A stretch of DNA of 64,000 nt from Stereocaulon alpinum. Taxonomy: Eukaryota; Ascomycota; Lecanoromycetes; Lecanorales; Stereocaulaceae. The stretch covers positions 558,001 to 622,000 of the forward strand of contig JAEUBA010000007.1 in the NCBI GenBank assembly GCA_018257865.1. The letters run 5' to 3'. The notes beneath the pieces were generated by a model that was given only the letters and a program-made list of their open reading frames with translations, did not search any database and had not been told where the DNA came from. Positions 32,459 to 44,221 of the stretch are shown piece after piece; the first letter of the stretch is position 1, and every line of letters starts with the position of its first letter. The position numbers were made by a program, and so were the translations under genes.

Positions 32459-33890
32459 CGTAAGACATCCAAGCCTCCAGGCGGGGAGAAGTGCTGCGTT
32501 GGGCGACGGAGGTCGATACTGCTGCTGATGAGGCTGACAAGCCAACGCGGAAGCCGAGGAAGGGCCTCGGGGATGATAGTAATGATTACACGAGCACAAG
32601 AGACGATGAGGTTATTTGCAAAAGTAGGAAATACTATCACAGAGTGCGAAGAAGCCAAGGCAAATCTGCATTGAAACGGTTGCCACGTGGGATGTATTAA
32701 TATTCATGCACGAGAGGCTGATCGAGGAGCAGCCACCCTCTCGAGGCTCGGGCTGGAAGTAAGCTGGTCTAAACTATACATGCTGTGATTTGCGTGTAAC
32801 AACGACTCTGTCTTGGCTAGTAGGGATCTCGCCAAGTGTCTGTACGGCGCAGTAGTACCACCAGCAGGAACGAAGAGTCAAGTTCAGTTTCAGTGAGACG
32901 GTTGATCCTGGGCTGAATAGGCGAGTAATGACGAGTAAGGCAGGTACCAGGAGTGATTCATCACTTCCGATAGGTCAAGTGACTTGTTCGTGCCTAAGGT
33001 TTGCCGAAGTGCAACCCTGCTGGGCAACGATATTGTGCATAAGCCTAGCGCGGCGTCAGCAGCTCAGAGCTCGACAACCTACCTACTGATAGCGCCAGAA
33101 GCAACAACGAGCGACACTTACTAATCGGCAGTCATGTTGAAAAGAGGTATACGGGCATCTAGAGATATGGGTTCCTTGATGTCAGTGTCCAAATCGAAGA
33201 TCTAGTGTGGCTCTGTGGGTGCCGAGGGTACTCCGTAAGGTACCTTTATCTTCCCGTCAGCGGAGTGCCAAGCCGCGCCGAACAATGTGGTCGATGTACG
33301 ATCCAGGGGTATTCCGTCTCCTAGCGTATCGCAGCGCATCAAGGCGCATTCTCATAGGAAATTGGTGTGTGGGTTACGGTGCGTTCTAAGCAAAAGGGTT
33401 AGACTACCTAAGGTATGTCCTTGTGCCTGCCAGCTGCCAAGGAACGCACAATGATCTCGAGGAGATCAGGTCCAAGACGCTGCTTCTGGAATGATTAGCC
33501 GCGCTGTCAGCACGAAGCTTACCTCACTTTGGGTCTTTTTTCCCACATTACGTATGCAACAATACCTGTGAGTTTTCTCCTCGGCCATGGAACCTGCCAC
33601 GCGGTCTTACAAACCAAGAAGTGACTCTACTGTATATGGCATCGCACTTGGACCCCGGTGCAATTGTGATATGAAATAGTAGGAATATGATGCGAATATA
33701 AACCGCGCAGTAGACAATGACAAGGGAGACAGACTGTTATCAAAGATTCTTAGTGAAGCAGTGAGGCCATCAGGTCACGAGTAGCTTCTCTGGTATTAAG
33801 GCTAAGCACAACTTTCTCGTAGACTTGGGGAACGGTAGTATAGCAGTCTTCATCAAGGCCGCCGTGTGAAAGACGATGAGATCATCAGCC
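32459..33890. other. Gene-poor stretch
   Basis: About 1.4 kb including the promoter of the GPCR gene (minus strand). No gene or repeat recognised. Confidence 0.45.
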
Positions 33891-35843
33891 TTAGTTTTGA
33901 GAACCATACGATCTGAATGAAAAGTCCGTAGCCGATGCATTAGGCAAAGGCGGAAGGAAGTCCCCGTCCCTGACCGTCCATCCATCCCTCTTCATCGCCT
34001 TCCACATTTCCGCTACCTTAAGTCTTACTAAATCTCCTGCAGCTCGAGCGTCCTCCTTCGAATCATGACCTTGAGCCCCGCCTGTTTGGATGTCCCGATC
34101 CAAGTGCTTTTTCATGAGCACCTTTAGCCCGAATCTGATGGGTAGACCACGAGGATGCGGGTATAGAAGAACGCTATCGACAATTGATGGGTGAATGATG
34201 CGTGCTGAGTTGAGGTCATTATCTAAAGCGTGGCCCATAAGTGGAGTTTCAGGAGTCAGAAATTCGAACAACAGGTTGCGAGCCGCGGCCGGTGAGTCCA
34301 CGAGCTGTAGCTGAGGCTTGCCGTTTGCGTCAAGTGCCTTGTTATCACTATCCGTGGTCGAATGGTAGGGTGCGGCGTCCGCGTAGTCCTTTGGGAATAC
34401 TCCCGAGAATCGAGAATTGAGGTCGAGGACCTCTCCCAGTGGTCTGACAAGGACATCTATGAGCTCCTCTCCACTAGGCCAAGATGTTGCAGTTAAACGG
34501 ATAAGCTCTAAGCCCATAGTGGTGTATCCCATCTCGCAGTCAAAGCAGACAGCTATACTTGAACCAGGAGTCAACAGCTTAGGTGGAGTCTCTGTATATG
34601 GCATGATCAGTGCTAGTCGCTTTGGGTCGGAGATCTTGAAGACGTGTGTAGGTGCTACAGTACAACCTGACGACTGCCCGACGCTCTCGTTACAGCAAGC
34701 GTATATGGAATCCTTGACTACTTTGTCTGCCTTGTCTTTCGGTGTCGGTCGCCGGGGCTTTGCAGGATGGTAGGTGCATTGCCCGCCAGAAGTTAAAGCA
34801 CCATCCTCTTCCCTTCTGCCTGGAAAGACTTGAAAGCGAGATCTGCAGCGATCGCACTCCTCCCAGCCTTGAGCGGCCTCTACGCCTTCGCGAGCTTTTG
34901 CGATTTCCTTTTCACTGGGTGCAACTGGAACGTACCCATACATTGTCAATTGGTTTTGTTTTGCAAGTATCTTTGACAGAAAGGCAACTTCTTCTGAGGT
35001 AGTGAGACCGGTTTCGATGGCCTTCGGCGTCTTCACATATGCTGTGAAAGACTCGATTGGGGTACGTTTTGCTATTTGCTTTAGCCTCTCCTCCCTCCAC
35101 TCGGCCAGCGACATCTTTCTCAGCTTGGCAATTCGCAATTTCACAATGTTCAAGTAGACTGCTGGGCTCTGCTTGGCTATCTTCTCTTCCTCATCTAGTG
35201 ACTCAGATATCAACTCCTGAGGACTGAGTAAAAGAGTGGACTTCGAGGGTTCTTGACTTCGACACATCTCTTCATTCAGCCGCATCATCTGCTCGTACAT
35301 CATGGTAAGTAGCTGCATACGGATTGCATGGGACGCTGGAGGTTTAGGAATCATCCTTGGATTGAGCTTCTCCTCAACGACTTTCTTGGCTGGAACAGTA
35401 AAGCCATTGAGCGCGGGCTTACTGGCAGATCGAGGCTTGATCGTCGTACGATCTTGTGTATTAGTGTGCGACAACCTTCCTAGTTTCGAACTTCTCAGAG
35501 GTGGGGGAGATATGTCTCTCGATGCCGTTAAAGGAGGGTTTAGAACAGCAGCACCCGCTTTGTCTTGCTGGGGACCCAGAAGATCTCGTTTTAGGGCGTT
35601 GGGCGCGGGACTATCGCCGTCAGGAGCGTTTGCATTGTCATCACCCAGCCGTCGCTTCTTCCGTGGCCTGTCCTGCTCGATACTGTCTCCGCGACTTGAA
35701 GTTGGCGTAGGCGGTTTTAACGGTAGATTGGTTGCTGCTTGAACATTTGATAGAGAATGATGAGCGAAGATGCAATTTGTAAGAGAGCAGTAAACTGGCT
35801 CCGGGCATTGCACCTGGTTGAAGAGTCCGATGGAAGTAAACAT
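33891..35843 (-). CDS. REX3: RNA exonuclease REX3 (DEDDh family)
   Basis: An intronless gene of 650 residues from the ATG at 35843. The N-terminus has a Cys/His cluster, GLFNQVQCPEPVYCSLTNC followed by IFAHH, a CCCH-like zinc finger typical of fungal REX3. A long disordered basic region follows (about 45-150). The exonuclease domain lies at about 425-620: AVCFDCEMGYTTMGLELIRL holds the first Asp and Glu, LMGHALDNDLNSARII the second Asp, and GHDSKEDARAAGDLVRLKV the catalytic His and last Asp. The enzyme trims 3' ends of RNAs; in yeast REX3 matures RNase MRP RNA. Divergent from the lipase gene. Confidence 0.94.
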   Translation of the reverse strand: MFTSIGLFNQVQCPEPVYCSLTNCIFAHHSLSNVQAATNLPLKPPTPTSSRGDSIEQDRPRKKRRLGDDNANAPDGDSPAPNALKRDLLGPQQDKAGAAVLNPPLTASRDISPPPLRSSKLGRLSHTNTQDRTTIKPRSASKPALNGFTVPAKKVVEEKLNPRMIPKPPASHAIRMQLLTMMYEQMMRLNEEMCRSQEPSKSTLLLSPQELISESLDEEEKIAKQSPAVYLNIVKLRIAKLRKMSLAEWREERLKQIAKRTPIESFTAYVKTPKAIETGLTTSEEVAFLSKILAKQNQLTMYGYVPVAPSEKEIAKAREGVEAAQGWEECDRCRSRFQVFPGRREEDGALTSGGQCTYHPAKPRRPTPKDKADKVVKDSIYACCNESVGQSSGCTVAPTHVFKISDPKRLALIMPYTETPPKLLTPGSSIAVCFDCEMGYTTMGLELIRLTATSWPSGEELIDVLVRPLGEVLDLNSRFSGVFPKDYADAAPYHSTTDSDNKALDANGKPQLQLVDSPAAARNLLFEFLTPETPLMGHALDNDLNSARIIHPSIVDSVLLYPHPRGLPIRFGLKVLMKKHLDRDIQTGGAQGHDSKEDARAAGDLVRLKVAEMWKAMKRDGWTVRDGDFLPPLPNASATDFSFRSYGSQN

Positions 35844-36381
35844 GGTGGTGAGCAAAGTTTCGATGATGGACGTCTGAGATTACTGAACCTTAAATGAATG
35901 GTAGGATCATGAATAAGTTATGGCTGCATGCCTGTTATCATTGAAGTACAATGGGGGCTTTCATAATAACCTCTTGAGTGTGGAGCTCGAGAATACGTGT
36001 TCATTTTGAAGTTATGATGGTGAGCCTTGGAGGTAGAGAAGTTGTTGACGGAGCACGAAATGTAAACAGATGTTCAGTAAGGAGTGAGAAGACTGTCAAG
36101 GAGTGACCACAAAGTGATAAGGCTCGTAAAGCAACGAATGTTTGCAATGTCTCAAATCAAGAGCTTGGCGCATCAATGATCACCGGCACCAGCCGTGAGC
36201 GGCCCGGAACAACAGAAATGCCGGTTGCCCATGTCGTCGTCATTATTTAGGCATTTAAAACATGGTCATGCCGTTGTCGCCGTGATCAACGCTTCTCTTC
36301 TGTACTTGACCCAAATATCTGCCTAATGCTTTCAAAGACCTCCACTTAGACAAGAGACCCTCCGCAATCATTGTTGTAAAC
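35844..36381. promoter_or_regulatory. Divergent intergenic region REX3 / Lpl1-type lipase
   Basis: 538 bp between two start codons pointing away from each other. It is AT-richer than the flanking genes, and no specific motif is recognised. Confidence 0.5.
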
Positions 36382-37801
36382 ATGGAAGAAACAGAGCGGG
36401 TAGCGAGCGATGGCGGTCCTAACGCGCAACATCTCTGCGTCTTGATACATGGGTGCGGTTCATCTTCCCGCTTTCACAATCGATTGGGCTAATGATACCA
36501 GACTATGGGGAAATCCAAAGCACATGGACTACGTCGCTTCGGCTCTACGAGAGAAGCATTCAGAGGATAAGCTACACATACTCAGTGCGAAGACAAATTC
36601 TGACAGCTTTACCTACGACGGTATCGATCTGGGAGCCGAAAGAGTGACCCAAGAAATTGAGACATACATCAAGGACTTGGAGAAAGAGGGTAGTCGCATA
36701 ACAAAGATTAGTGTAGTTGGTTACTCGCTTGGTGGACTCGTGGCACGATACGCAATTGGTCTCCTGTTTTCCAATGGCTGGTTTGACAGAGTGGAGCCCG
36801 TCAACTTCACCACTTTCGCAAGCCCTCATCTTGGCGTGCGAACGCCAGTCCTCGGAGTACACCATCGCGTGTGGAATCTTCTTGGTGCAAACACGCTATC
36901 TATTTCAGGTCGTCAACTATTCACTATCGACTCTTTCCGCAACACCGGACGGCCTTTACTCTCCGTCCTCGCAGACCCCGGAAGCATCTTCATGCTCGCT
37001 CTGTCCAAGTTCAAACATCGCGTCCTCTACGCCAATATCATCAATGATCGCTCTGCCCCATATTACACTACTAGCATCTCCACTACTGATCCCTACCAAA
37101 ACCTCGACGCTATCCGCATACATTATCTCCCCAGATTTAATCCCAATATCCTAGATCCCGCCAATCCCGTCTCTCTCAAACCTCCAGATACCCAGCCGCC
37201 CTTGCTCACTCGCATTGCAGAGAGCAGCCATGACCTGCTTAGTCGTGTGCCCTTCTTCGCCGTCCTATTCGTCCTTGTTCCCATCGGCTCTGTTGTGTTT
37301 CTTATAAATTCAGGTGTACAAACCATTCGTAGTCAGAAGCGGATACGGATGCATGAGGAGGGCAACGCTGGCATTGGACTTGGCAGCTACAGGATACCGC
37401 TGATGGTGGAAAACGCACGGAGTACCATGGAGAGTGCTTTTGAGAACATGAACGCTCGTCAGGGACTACAGTATCTACCGGAATCCGAATCAGAAGATGA
37501 TACAAACTCCAAAGTTACACACGAGTATGAGAACGGTCACGCAGAGAAATCTGCTTCCTCGGAGTTGAAGCTCAAGCGTACTACATCGCGCCATGCTGAC
37601 TTCCCAACTTTAGCTCTGACGCCTGAGCAATTTGCTATGGTCCAGGCATTAGATGATGTTGGCTTTCGCAAATATCGTGTCCATATCCACAAAGGGAGGC
37701 ACACGCATGCTGCGATTATCGTACGTTCGCAAACCAGAAAGGGGTTTGAGGAGGGTAAGGTCGTGGTTGGCCACTGGCTAGACGAGGAATTTGAGCTTTG
37801 A
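36382..37801 (+). CDS. Lpl1/Rog1-type DUF676 lipase
   Basis: Exons 36382-36452 and 36502-37801 are joined by a 49-nt intron (GTGCGG, GGCTAATGA branch, ACCAG) and give 456 residues. The junction restores the oxyanion-hole motif VLIHGLWGNPKHMDYVAS, which strongly supports the splice. The nucleophile elbow is ISVVGYSLGGLVARYAIG with Ser in GYSLG. TFASPHLGVRTPV is another DUF676 signature. A hydrophobic segment FFAVLFVLVPIGSVVFLINS (about 290-310) suggests membrane or lipid-droplet attachment. Yeast Lpl1 is a lipid-droplet phospholipase. The C-terminal 140 residues are partly disordered with an acidic stretch, then a folded end. Confidence 0.93.
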
Positions 37802-38360
37802 GCATTATTATCTTTGACGCATTATTCTTGATAACCAGCGGGCGTTCAGCCATTGTTTCCTGGAATTTGGTAGCAATGCTTTCACTGCTCTTGATAATAG
37901 ATTCGTGAGTACATTGATGGCATTCTGCTTCGCCAAGTCAACAGCATTGTATTAACTACCATATACCACCTCACCTGAAGGAGGCCTTTACATATTGCTA
38001 AGCAGATCTTTCGACAATTTCACAGGAGACGATCTCTTTGAAGTCATAGGGTCAGTCCGGGATCGCAATGCTCAGGAACAAGACTTAGGAATAAGGCTTC
38101 GACATTGCGGCTGCTCGTCACATCTACCAGTAAAGCACTCTAGTCTGGACGGAGCCATGAGTGTTATGGAGTTAGTATGCAGAGGATCTTCAGTGATACT
38201 TATCTAGAATGTACCGGGCGCCTGGAACAAAACGAATGGATGTTGTAACAAGCGGCTAGAAGTTGAAACAGAAGGCTTGGTGATAGAGCCGACATGGCTA
38301 CGCTGCACTTCCATATAGCCTAATGAGAGTGATGGCAATGGTTACTTGTCATCTGTGAAA
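37802..38360. other. Intergenic, no gene seen
   Basis: About 560 bp between two plus-strand genes. It contains the lipase 3' UTR and the promoter of the secreted-protein gene. Nothing else recognised. Confidence 0.45.
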
Positions 38361-38969
38361 ATGGTCCCCCTGCAAGTCTTAGTGTGTCTCCATATCTTCA
38401 GTCTCTGCGCATCAGCCCATCCTGCCTCACCGCCCCCACCGGCTTTCTCCTTACTCAAGAATGCCGAATTGAACACATCCGTACTGCTTAATCTGACCCA
38501 CGCGCTGAAGTCCGTGCATCTGCTTGATCCAATAGCACATAAGGAACCCACAAACTTCAGAATCATAGCTAATACGCCCAATAGTGCCCTCCCTCAAGAC
38601 CCCTTCCATTACGATACCACCACTCCTTTATCAATAATGTTATACTCCTACGGCAAAGCCCTAAACGCAACACGCGTCAATCGTCTCATTACACATGCAA
38701 ACGATGACGCCTTTAGCCATGATAAAGACAGTCCAATCCTAACGGATCAAGTCATCTACTACGACATTCTTGACCCTCCTTCAACATCTAGTTATATTAC
38801 ACTCGGTATCAGGCCTATTGAAAGGATGACGTGGGGACAATGGGAAGTTGCGACGCGCGCGCTAAGTTTGTTTGTCACGACATGGGATGTTGTGGAGTTG
38901 CAATTTGAGATTGAATGGGCTGAGGGATTAGCGAAGATTGGGTGGGGCAGATTGGTGGAGGTACCGTAG
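38361..38969 (+). CDS. Secreted hypothetical protein
   Basis: An intronless 202-residue frame from the ATG at 38361. Residues 1-20 (MVPLQVLVCLHIFSLCASAH) are a clear signal peptide with a likely cleavage after SAH or nearby. The mature part has N-glycosylation sites (NTSVLLNLTHALK, ALNATRVNRL) and an alpha/beta composition with Trp-rich helices near the end (MTWGQWEVATRAL, WDVVELQFEIEWAEGLAKIG). The mature part has no Cys pairs, so disulfides are not expected. No recognised family. Size and secretion would fit an effector-like or cell-wall-associated protein, but that is speculation. Confidence 0.7.
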   Translation: MVPLQVLVCLHIFSLCASAHPASPPPPAFSLLKNAELNTSVLLNLTHALKSVHLLDPIAHKEPTNFRIIANTPNSALPQDPFHYDTTTPLSIMLYSYGKALNATRVNRLITHANDDAFSHDKDSPILTDQVIYYDILDPPSTSSYITLGIRPIERMTWGQWEVATRALSLFVTTWDVVELQFEIEWAEGLAKIGWGRLVEVP

Positions 38970-40013
38970 AGAAGTTCGCTGGCATAGTCCGGCTGCTTTT
39001 GATACTTTATTGTACAAGACACGGTGGACTGCCATTCAGAGTAGTGCAAGCGTACTCAACGTTATCAAACATCCGTCTCCTCGAACTGCAGGCGGACAAA
39101 ATACTTTCTTGATACGAGTTAGAGAGAGGACTCCCCGCCTGACCGGATTCCCTCGAATACTGTGACTGAGCGAAGCTTTCAGTCGCATCTCATCATCCTT
39201 CAAGTTACTATGAGAAGACGTACGGTGGCTCTCGGCTGCAATGGACCATTCTGCTTCCATAGCCGCAGCTGTTCCCATTGGCAAGTCTGCAGATCAACCA
39301 TTCTCTAATTCCTCGCGCAATGGCCACTAAGAACCGGACAGCTTCCTCTCGCGATGACATTGTCTGAGACCCTACATTGTTCTAGAAGTCCTGATCGGAT
39401 TGTGTCTCCTATCATCGGCTTTAGGATATACCTCGTCGCGCGCACATTCTCACCGGTACAACAGACGTCGGATTGGTCAGTAGATGCTGTGGACTATGAT
39501 AGGGATAGGTAGAAGGACGTTTCCCGTGAACCCGGTAGGCATTACGCAGAAAGTCGGTAAGGAATGATGTACCGGAAAAGGGTAGAGGAGGTGTGGAAGG
39601 AGATCTTCTGCTAATGTGATGAAGGCAGCGATGCGCACTCAGGGTATAGTCGTCTTCCTTAGATGAGAGTTTAGGGATGGAAGACCGCGCTGAACTGCCC
39701 TTGGCGTCTCGACAATCCGCGAAGTCGACAGGCCGGGTTTCCGCGAGTATGCGCGCTTCTCAACCGAGCTTTTAGGATAATGTTTGGAATCCTTTCGATG
39801 GCTTGAAACATATTCTAGCAGCCTCTTGTAATGTTCTCTTTTCACTTGCTGCATTTCTTACCGTGGCCTTGTAGGCATTTCATGGTTTTCCTGCCCTGTT
39901 GGCAGCTCCCGTCAATCGAGACCGGCGGGTGAGTCGTTCGCTTCGTAATCTTGGCCTTGACATTCCAAAGGTTCTCAATTGAACATTGCTCCTTTCGCAT
40001 TGTGCATCAAAGC
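38970..40013. other. Gene-poor stretch
   Basis: About 1 kb between two convergent genes. No gene, RNA or repeat recognised. Confidence 0.45.
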
Positions 40014-40839
40014 CTATTGATCACTGATTGCCTTTCTATTCCGCCGATCGCGATACGAGACCATGACAAGAGCTACGAAGGCAAGGACTGCCAGAGGCAC
40101 GCCAATACCGACACCAAGCAAAACACTATGATTATTCGAGGACTGAGGAGTGGCGGTCGGTGTCGAGCCTGAATTGATGCTGGATGAAGTGCTAGAGATG
40201 ATGCCAGACGAATTGCTCGAATTAGCTGTTGTGTTGTAGCGAGCGAAGAGAAGGCTTTGTTGGTTGGAGGCACTTAAGATTGTGGAGCTCATGGTTGGAG
40301 CAGCGGCTGCTGATTTTGGGGTACCCTGTACACCTGCACAACACCAACTGTTGGTATCGCCGTTGCCGCTTCCGCCACAGTCATGACAAGCGTCTAGTCT
40401 TGATTACCGCTAACATAGCAAAGGCGGTCAATGTAGATCTTGCTGAGGAAGAGAACAATTTCTTACTGGCTAAACAAGTACGTAGACATGAGGTTGCAGG
40501 AAGAGTCCTGTCTGTTCAGATACCCTCCGCAAAGAAGGTAAACTCGCGATCTTGGCAGAGGCCATTGGAAGAGTAGCTCCATCCTGAATCGCAGCAGAAG
40601 CTGACGTCCTGATTCAGATGGCATATCAGATCTACGGAGATGGTGCCATCGCCAGTATAGGATTGTGCGTCATTACTGACTTTCCCACTCCTTGAAAGTA
40701 GGAGCAGAGGAAGTTTGCGTAGCAGATACTTGGATGGATTCCTTGACCATTTGGACATGATTCCTATAGCTATATGCACAAGCATCGAATACAGTAGAAC
40801 AAGGTTCTCTTGTAACATCAGACTCCCCATGGTTTGCAC
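40014..40839 (-). pseudogene. Cys-rich single-pass membrane glycoprotein gene, degenerate
   Basis: Two joined segments, about 40839-40467 and 40393-40014, with a GTAAGA...ACTAG intron. They encode a Cys-rich ectodomain (LNQDVSFCCDSGWSYSSNGL, then TDRTLPATSCLRTCLA, then CHDCGGSGNGDTNSWCCAG), a Ser/Thr-rich stalk, a membrane helix (SVLLGVGIGVPLAVLAFVAL) and a short basic tail. This order is common in ascomycete cell-surface glycoproteins. A TGA at 40518-40516 lies where relatives have Cys (TGC or TGT to TGA), and the frame continues correctly after it. No signal peptide can be read at the N-terminus. The gene therefore looks broken at two places. Function of the family is unknown. Confidence 0.6.
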
Positions 40840-41589
40840 TGATCTCCAGCTTCGCCATCTTCATCATGACTTCATACGGCTAGCAGTGGCTGGATAGAGT
40901 TCGGGAGCCTGCAGCCCAGAGCTAGCGTGTACACTAGGCCCTTCGGACGAGCTCCCCGAAGCCTGCGGAAACGCAGCCGCCCTACCCGTATATGCTTCAG
41001 CCGACAGCGCAAACGGTCTTCCATGTACTGCCACCTCTACATGCACGAATGTGACACCGCAAAAGCATGATTTGAAGGACGTCGAACATAGTCACCATCA
41101 AGGCGTCAACGCGTGGCGCGCACTAGACATGATCTTGTCGTCTTGACCGGCTTCAAGCTATCGAAAATTCTTCGCGGCGAAACGATACATTATGTTTCAG
41201 GAGCGACATGATCCCGGGCGCTTAGAGTTGACAATAATTCAACCCCAAAAATATACTGCTATGAAACTCAGAAGGATCTGGACTATGTTTCAGCAACCAT
41301 CCGGTTGGACATCTTCGTCATATGTAGTAGGAGTCTCCGTAACTTCGTTTCAACCGTGATTGTCCTCTTCTTGGCAGGCCTTTTGCATGTATTGGGCGAC
41401 GGACTGTTTGTTTGGATATTGAGCCGCTGGATTTGGGGCACGGAGAAGCGTCTACGCTTGGATATAACAGCTTCAGCTTCCTTCGCGGCTTGGCCTTGGA
41501 GCAAGACTTGGATATGACCTTCCTCCTGGCAGTCTTCCTGCGCTTCTTCTGTCGCGCTCCGTACGCATACCATTCTCTCGTAATGTACT
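40840..41589. other. Intergenic between divergent surface-protein genes
   Basis: About 750 bp. It would hold the 5' end of the degenerate Cys-rich gene, whose signal peptide I cannot find, and the promoter of the pepsin-like gene. Confidence 0.45.
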
Positions 41590-43549
41590 ATGGCTATGCT
41601 CGTGCGGCAAAACCTCCTGCCAGTACTATTGTTGTCTTGCCTGTCATTCTCTGCATTATGTCTTGCCACGTCTACGTCCCAGCATTCTTGTACTTCCGCT
41701 ACCGGTGCGCCAATAGCTGTTCCTATCCAGAATGTCACACTGGGTGACAGCACTCTAAGAAGAGGCGCTGCAGTCTCAATAGGCAGTCCGTTGCAAGCTT
41801 TTGCATTCCAATTGAACGCGTAAGCCCCCGCTACAGCCTAACAGGATCATATCAATCAGCTTACTCCTCCCAGGGAATTGAATAACACTCGCATCTTTGA
41901 TGGAACCTATACTTCCAACCTGGGAGGCTGCACATCAGGGAATTCAACGAAGGAGTGTTCGGATCAATTAGGCGGCTTGTTCGATAAAGGCAAGTCCACA
42001 ACATGGTCTCCAGCTGCAAATAGATCGGCATTACGTACTGCCATCGAAAATCCTGGTAGCAACCCGAATCATACGAACGACTCCTGGGGTACAGATACGA
42101 TCAAGATCAGTTCGACAGTATCAATCTCCGGATTCCCTTTGGCCATCTCCCGCGGCCAGGGCGAGACAATGAACACGTTAGGCTTGGCCCAAAATTCGAC
42201 TCTCTTGAATTTACTCGCAGCAAATGCCACGATACCATCTAGGACTTGGAGTTTCTGGCAAGGATGGACAGGAGCAGATACGGAGCACCAAATGGATGGC
42301 ACCCTTGTGCTTGGAGGCTACGATGCAGCGAAGGTTACAGGCGCCAACATTACTTTTTCCCTGACTCCTGCAGACGAGGACGCCAATTGCCGTATCGTTA
42401 CCATTACCGATATCAAGATGAACCTTAAGAATGGATCATCACCGAGTCTTTTCGGTCCGAACCGCGCGGCTGCTCAGAAAGCTTGCGTTGAACCCTACTT
42501 CAATACGTTGTCCTTGTCACTGGAGTCATGGACTGCCTTTCTTGACATTCAGGTTCGACGTACATTGACCGATCTACGAGTCCCGTCGCTTTCTATGGGA
42601 TGTTGGTAGAGGCCAAGGGGGCGTAAGCTATCCGCTACCAGGACAAACAAGAAACCTACTGACATAGTTCAGATATGATGGCGATCTTACCTTTACCACA
42701 GATCCGGGCCTTGAGATCACGATCCCAAACCCCCAGCTCGTCGTTCCAGATGTTGGCATCAACAATCAGGGACAGGAGTACATCAAGAACAGCAGTACCC
42801 GGTCGGTCTTGATCAACAGCCTCCAACAAGTCAATGCAAACGACATGCTCGTCCTAGGTCTACCCTTCTTCACTTCTGCCTATATGTTGGTAGATGACGA
42901 CCAGCAAACATTCACACTCTGGAAAGCCCAGCCAAACACAACTCAGGACCTTAAATCTGTAGGAGCACCTGTATGCAACTCAACGTCAGTACCTCCAGCA
43001 CCATCTTCAACTACACCGTCTATCGTGAATTCTGCCATACAACGTGCTACCGTCTCGAAAGGCGCTATAGCTGGTGCAGTAGTAGGCACACTGGCCGGTG
43101 TTGCCCTCTTCATCGTTGCGTTTTTCGCTCTGAAAAGGCGCAGTAGCCGAAAGCGAGAGGCTGGAGCAGCGCTTGAAGCAGCTCGAAAACACGACTCTGA
43201 CACCCCCAATGGCTTGCATATTTACATACCGGAGTTGCCATCGGACAAGCCGCCGCCACAAGACCTCGGTTATGAAGCGTCAGTCTATGAGTTATGTGGA
43301 GATACAAGACATGAAATGCTGGCTATTTCAGGAAGAGGACATGCGGCATGGCCCCCCGAAATGCCAGCCGGTCCGACAAAGGAGCCTCCCTTATCATCAC
43401 AGAAAGAATCAGCGAACCCGCGTAAGGGGATTCCCTTATCAGCACTAGAGATGCCAGCATGCCGAACTAGCAGACATCTATCAACGCTCCGTATGAAGCC
43501 GCCAATGATTAAACGCAAACCTGTTATGAACCGCAATCCTCCTATATAA
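41590..43549 (+). pseudogene. Pepsin-like (A1 fold) membrane protein gene with a one-base frameshift
   Basis: Exons 41590-41819, 41874-42622 and 42673-43549 have good splice signals. Exon 2 is 749 nt where the intron phases require 750. The frame changes at about 42549-42552: TAFLDI reads in one frame and GSTYIDRSTSPVAFYGMLVE in the next, so one base is missing. The rest is coherent: signal peptide (residues 1-27), an A1-like ectodomain with EHQMDGTLVLGGYDAAKVTG and LVVPDVGINNQGQEY, a Ser/Pro stalk, the membrane helix GAIAGAVVGTLAGVALFIVA and a long Pro/Lys-rich tail. The catalytic D-T/S-G motifs of pepsins are not present at either site, so the family is probably non-proteolytic. One missing base could also be an assembly error. 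Confidence 0.75.
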
Positions 43550-44221
43550 TACTCATATTTCTGTATATAGACAATTATTTGGCTCTGATATCCAAAGTGC
43601 TTGAGGATTCCAACGAGAAGCCAGCGGCAAATAGGTTACGACACCATTGGCGACAATAACTCGCTTATGGATAGAGCCATCCCGACCTGTGAAAGACATA
43701 ACTTTGAGGGGCTGTGGGGGCTAGAATGAGGACCATGGAGGGGTAGTTTTAGCCCCAGCGGCTGCGTCCGGGGCTGCGCCGCGAATTGCTCCTTCTCGGC
43801 AACCGAACACTCCTCTTCCAAGGAATTCTCTCCTATGTTCCGAAACATCGTATGTGGGCACCTCTTAAAAATTCAGCAACATAGTCCTGCTCTCATAACG
43901 TGGAGTGGTAAGGCGGCGGACGCTTTGTTAGCAATCTGGTCAATACGGTGGTCGGACACTAAGGAATCCTTTGGCGCTATACTATGCAACCTGGAAGGCG
44001 GCAGTGTTTCGTGTCTGCGACTTTAGGCTATGCCATGTAATGATTGGGCAGCATTCGCTTGCTAGCTGCTAGCTGTCTCGACACGAGGTAAAGGAAGCTT
44101 GGCTTTTGCTGGGAAGAGGGGTCACGTTTCATGGCACATGTCAACTCTGGCCCAGACGGTTCTCCATCCTTCGTCCCTGTATGTCATTCTCTGGGATTCA
44201 CATTATTGTGCGAATACTACG
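43550..44221. other. Intergenic, no gene seen
   Basis: About 670 bp between two plus-strand membrane-protein genes, with a small GCTAGCT tandem near 44060. Nothing else recognised. Confidence 0.45.

Noticed and set aside
35302..35742. 146-codon plus-strand frame
   Set aside because: Antisense within REX3, opposite its disordered region. No independent signal.
40014..40839. C-to-T origin of the stop in the Cys-rich gene
   Set aside because: The stop falls where relatives have Cys (TGC or TGT), so TGA would need a transversion. It was not counted in the C-to-T pattern.
41283..41753. 156-codon minus-strand frame
   Set aside because: It overlaps the signal-peptide exon of the pepsin-like gene on the opposite strand and shows no domain.
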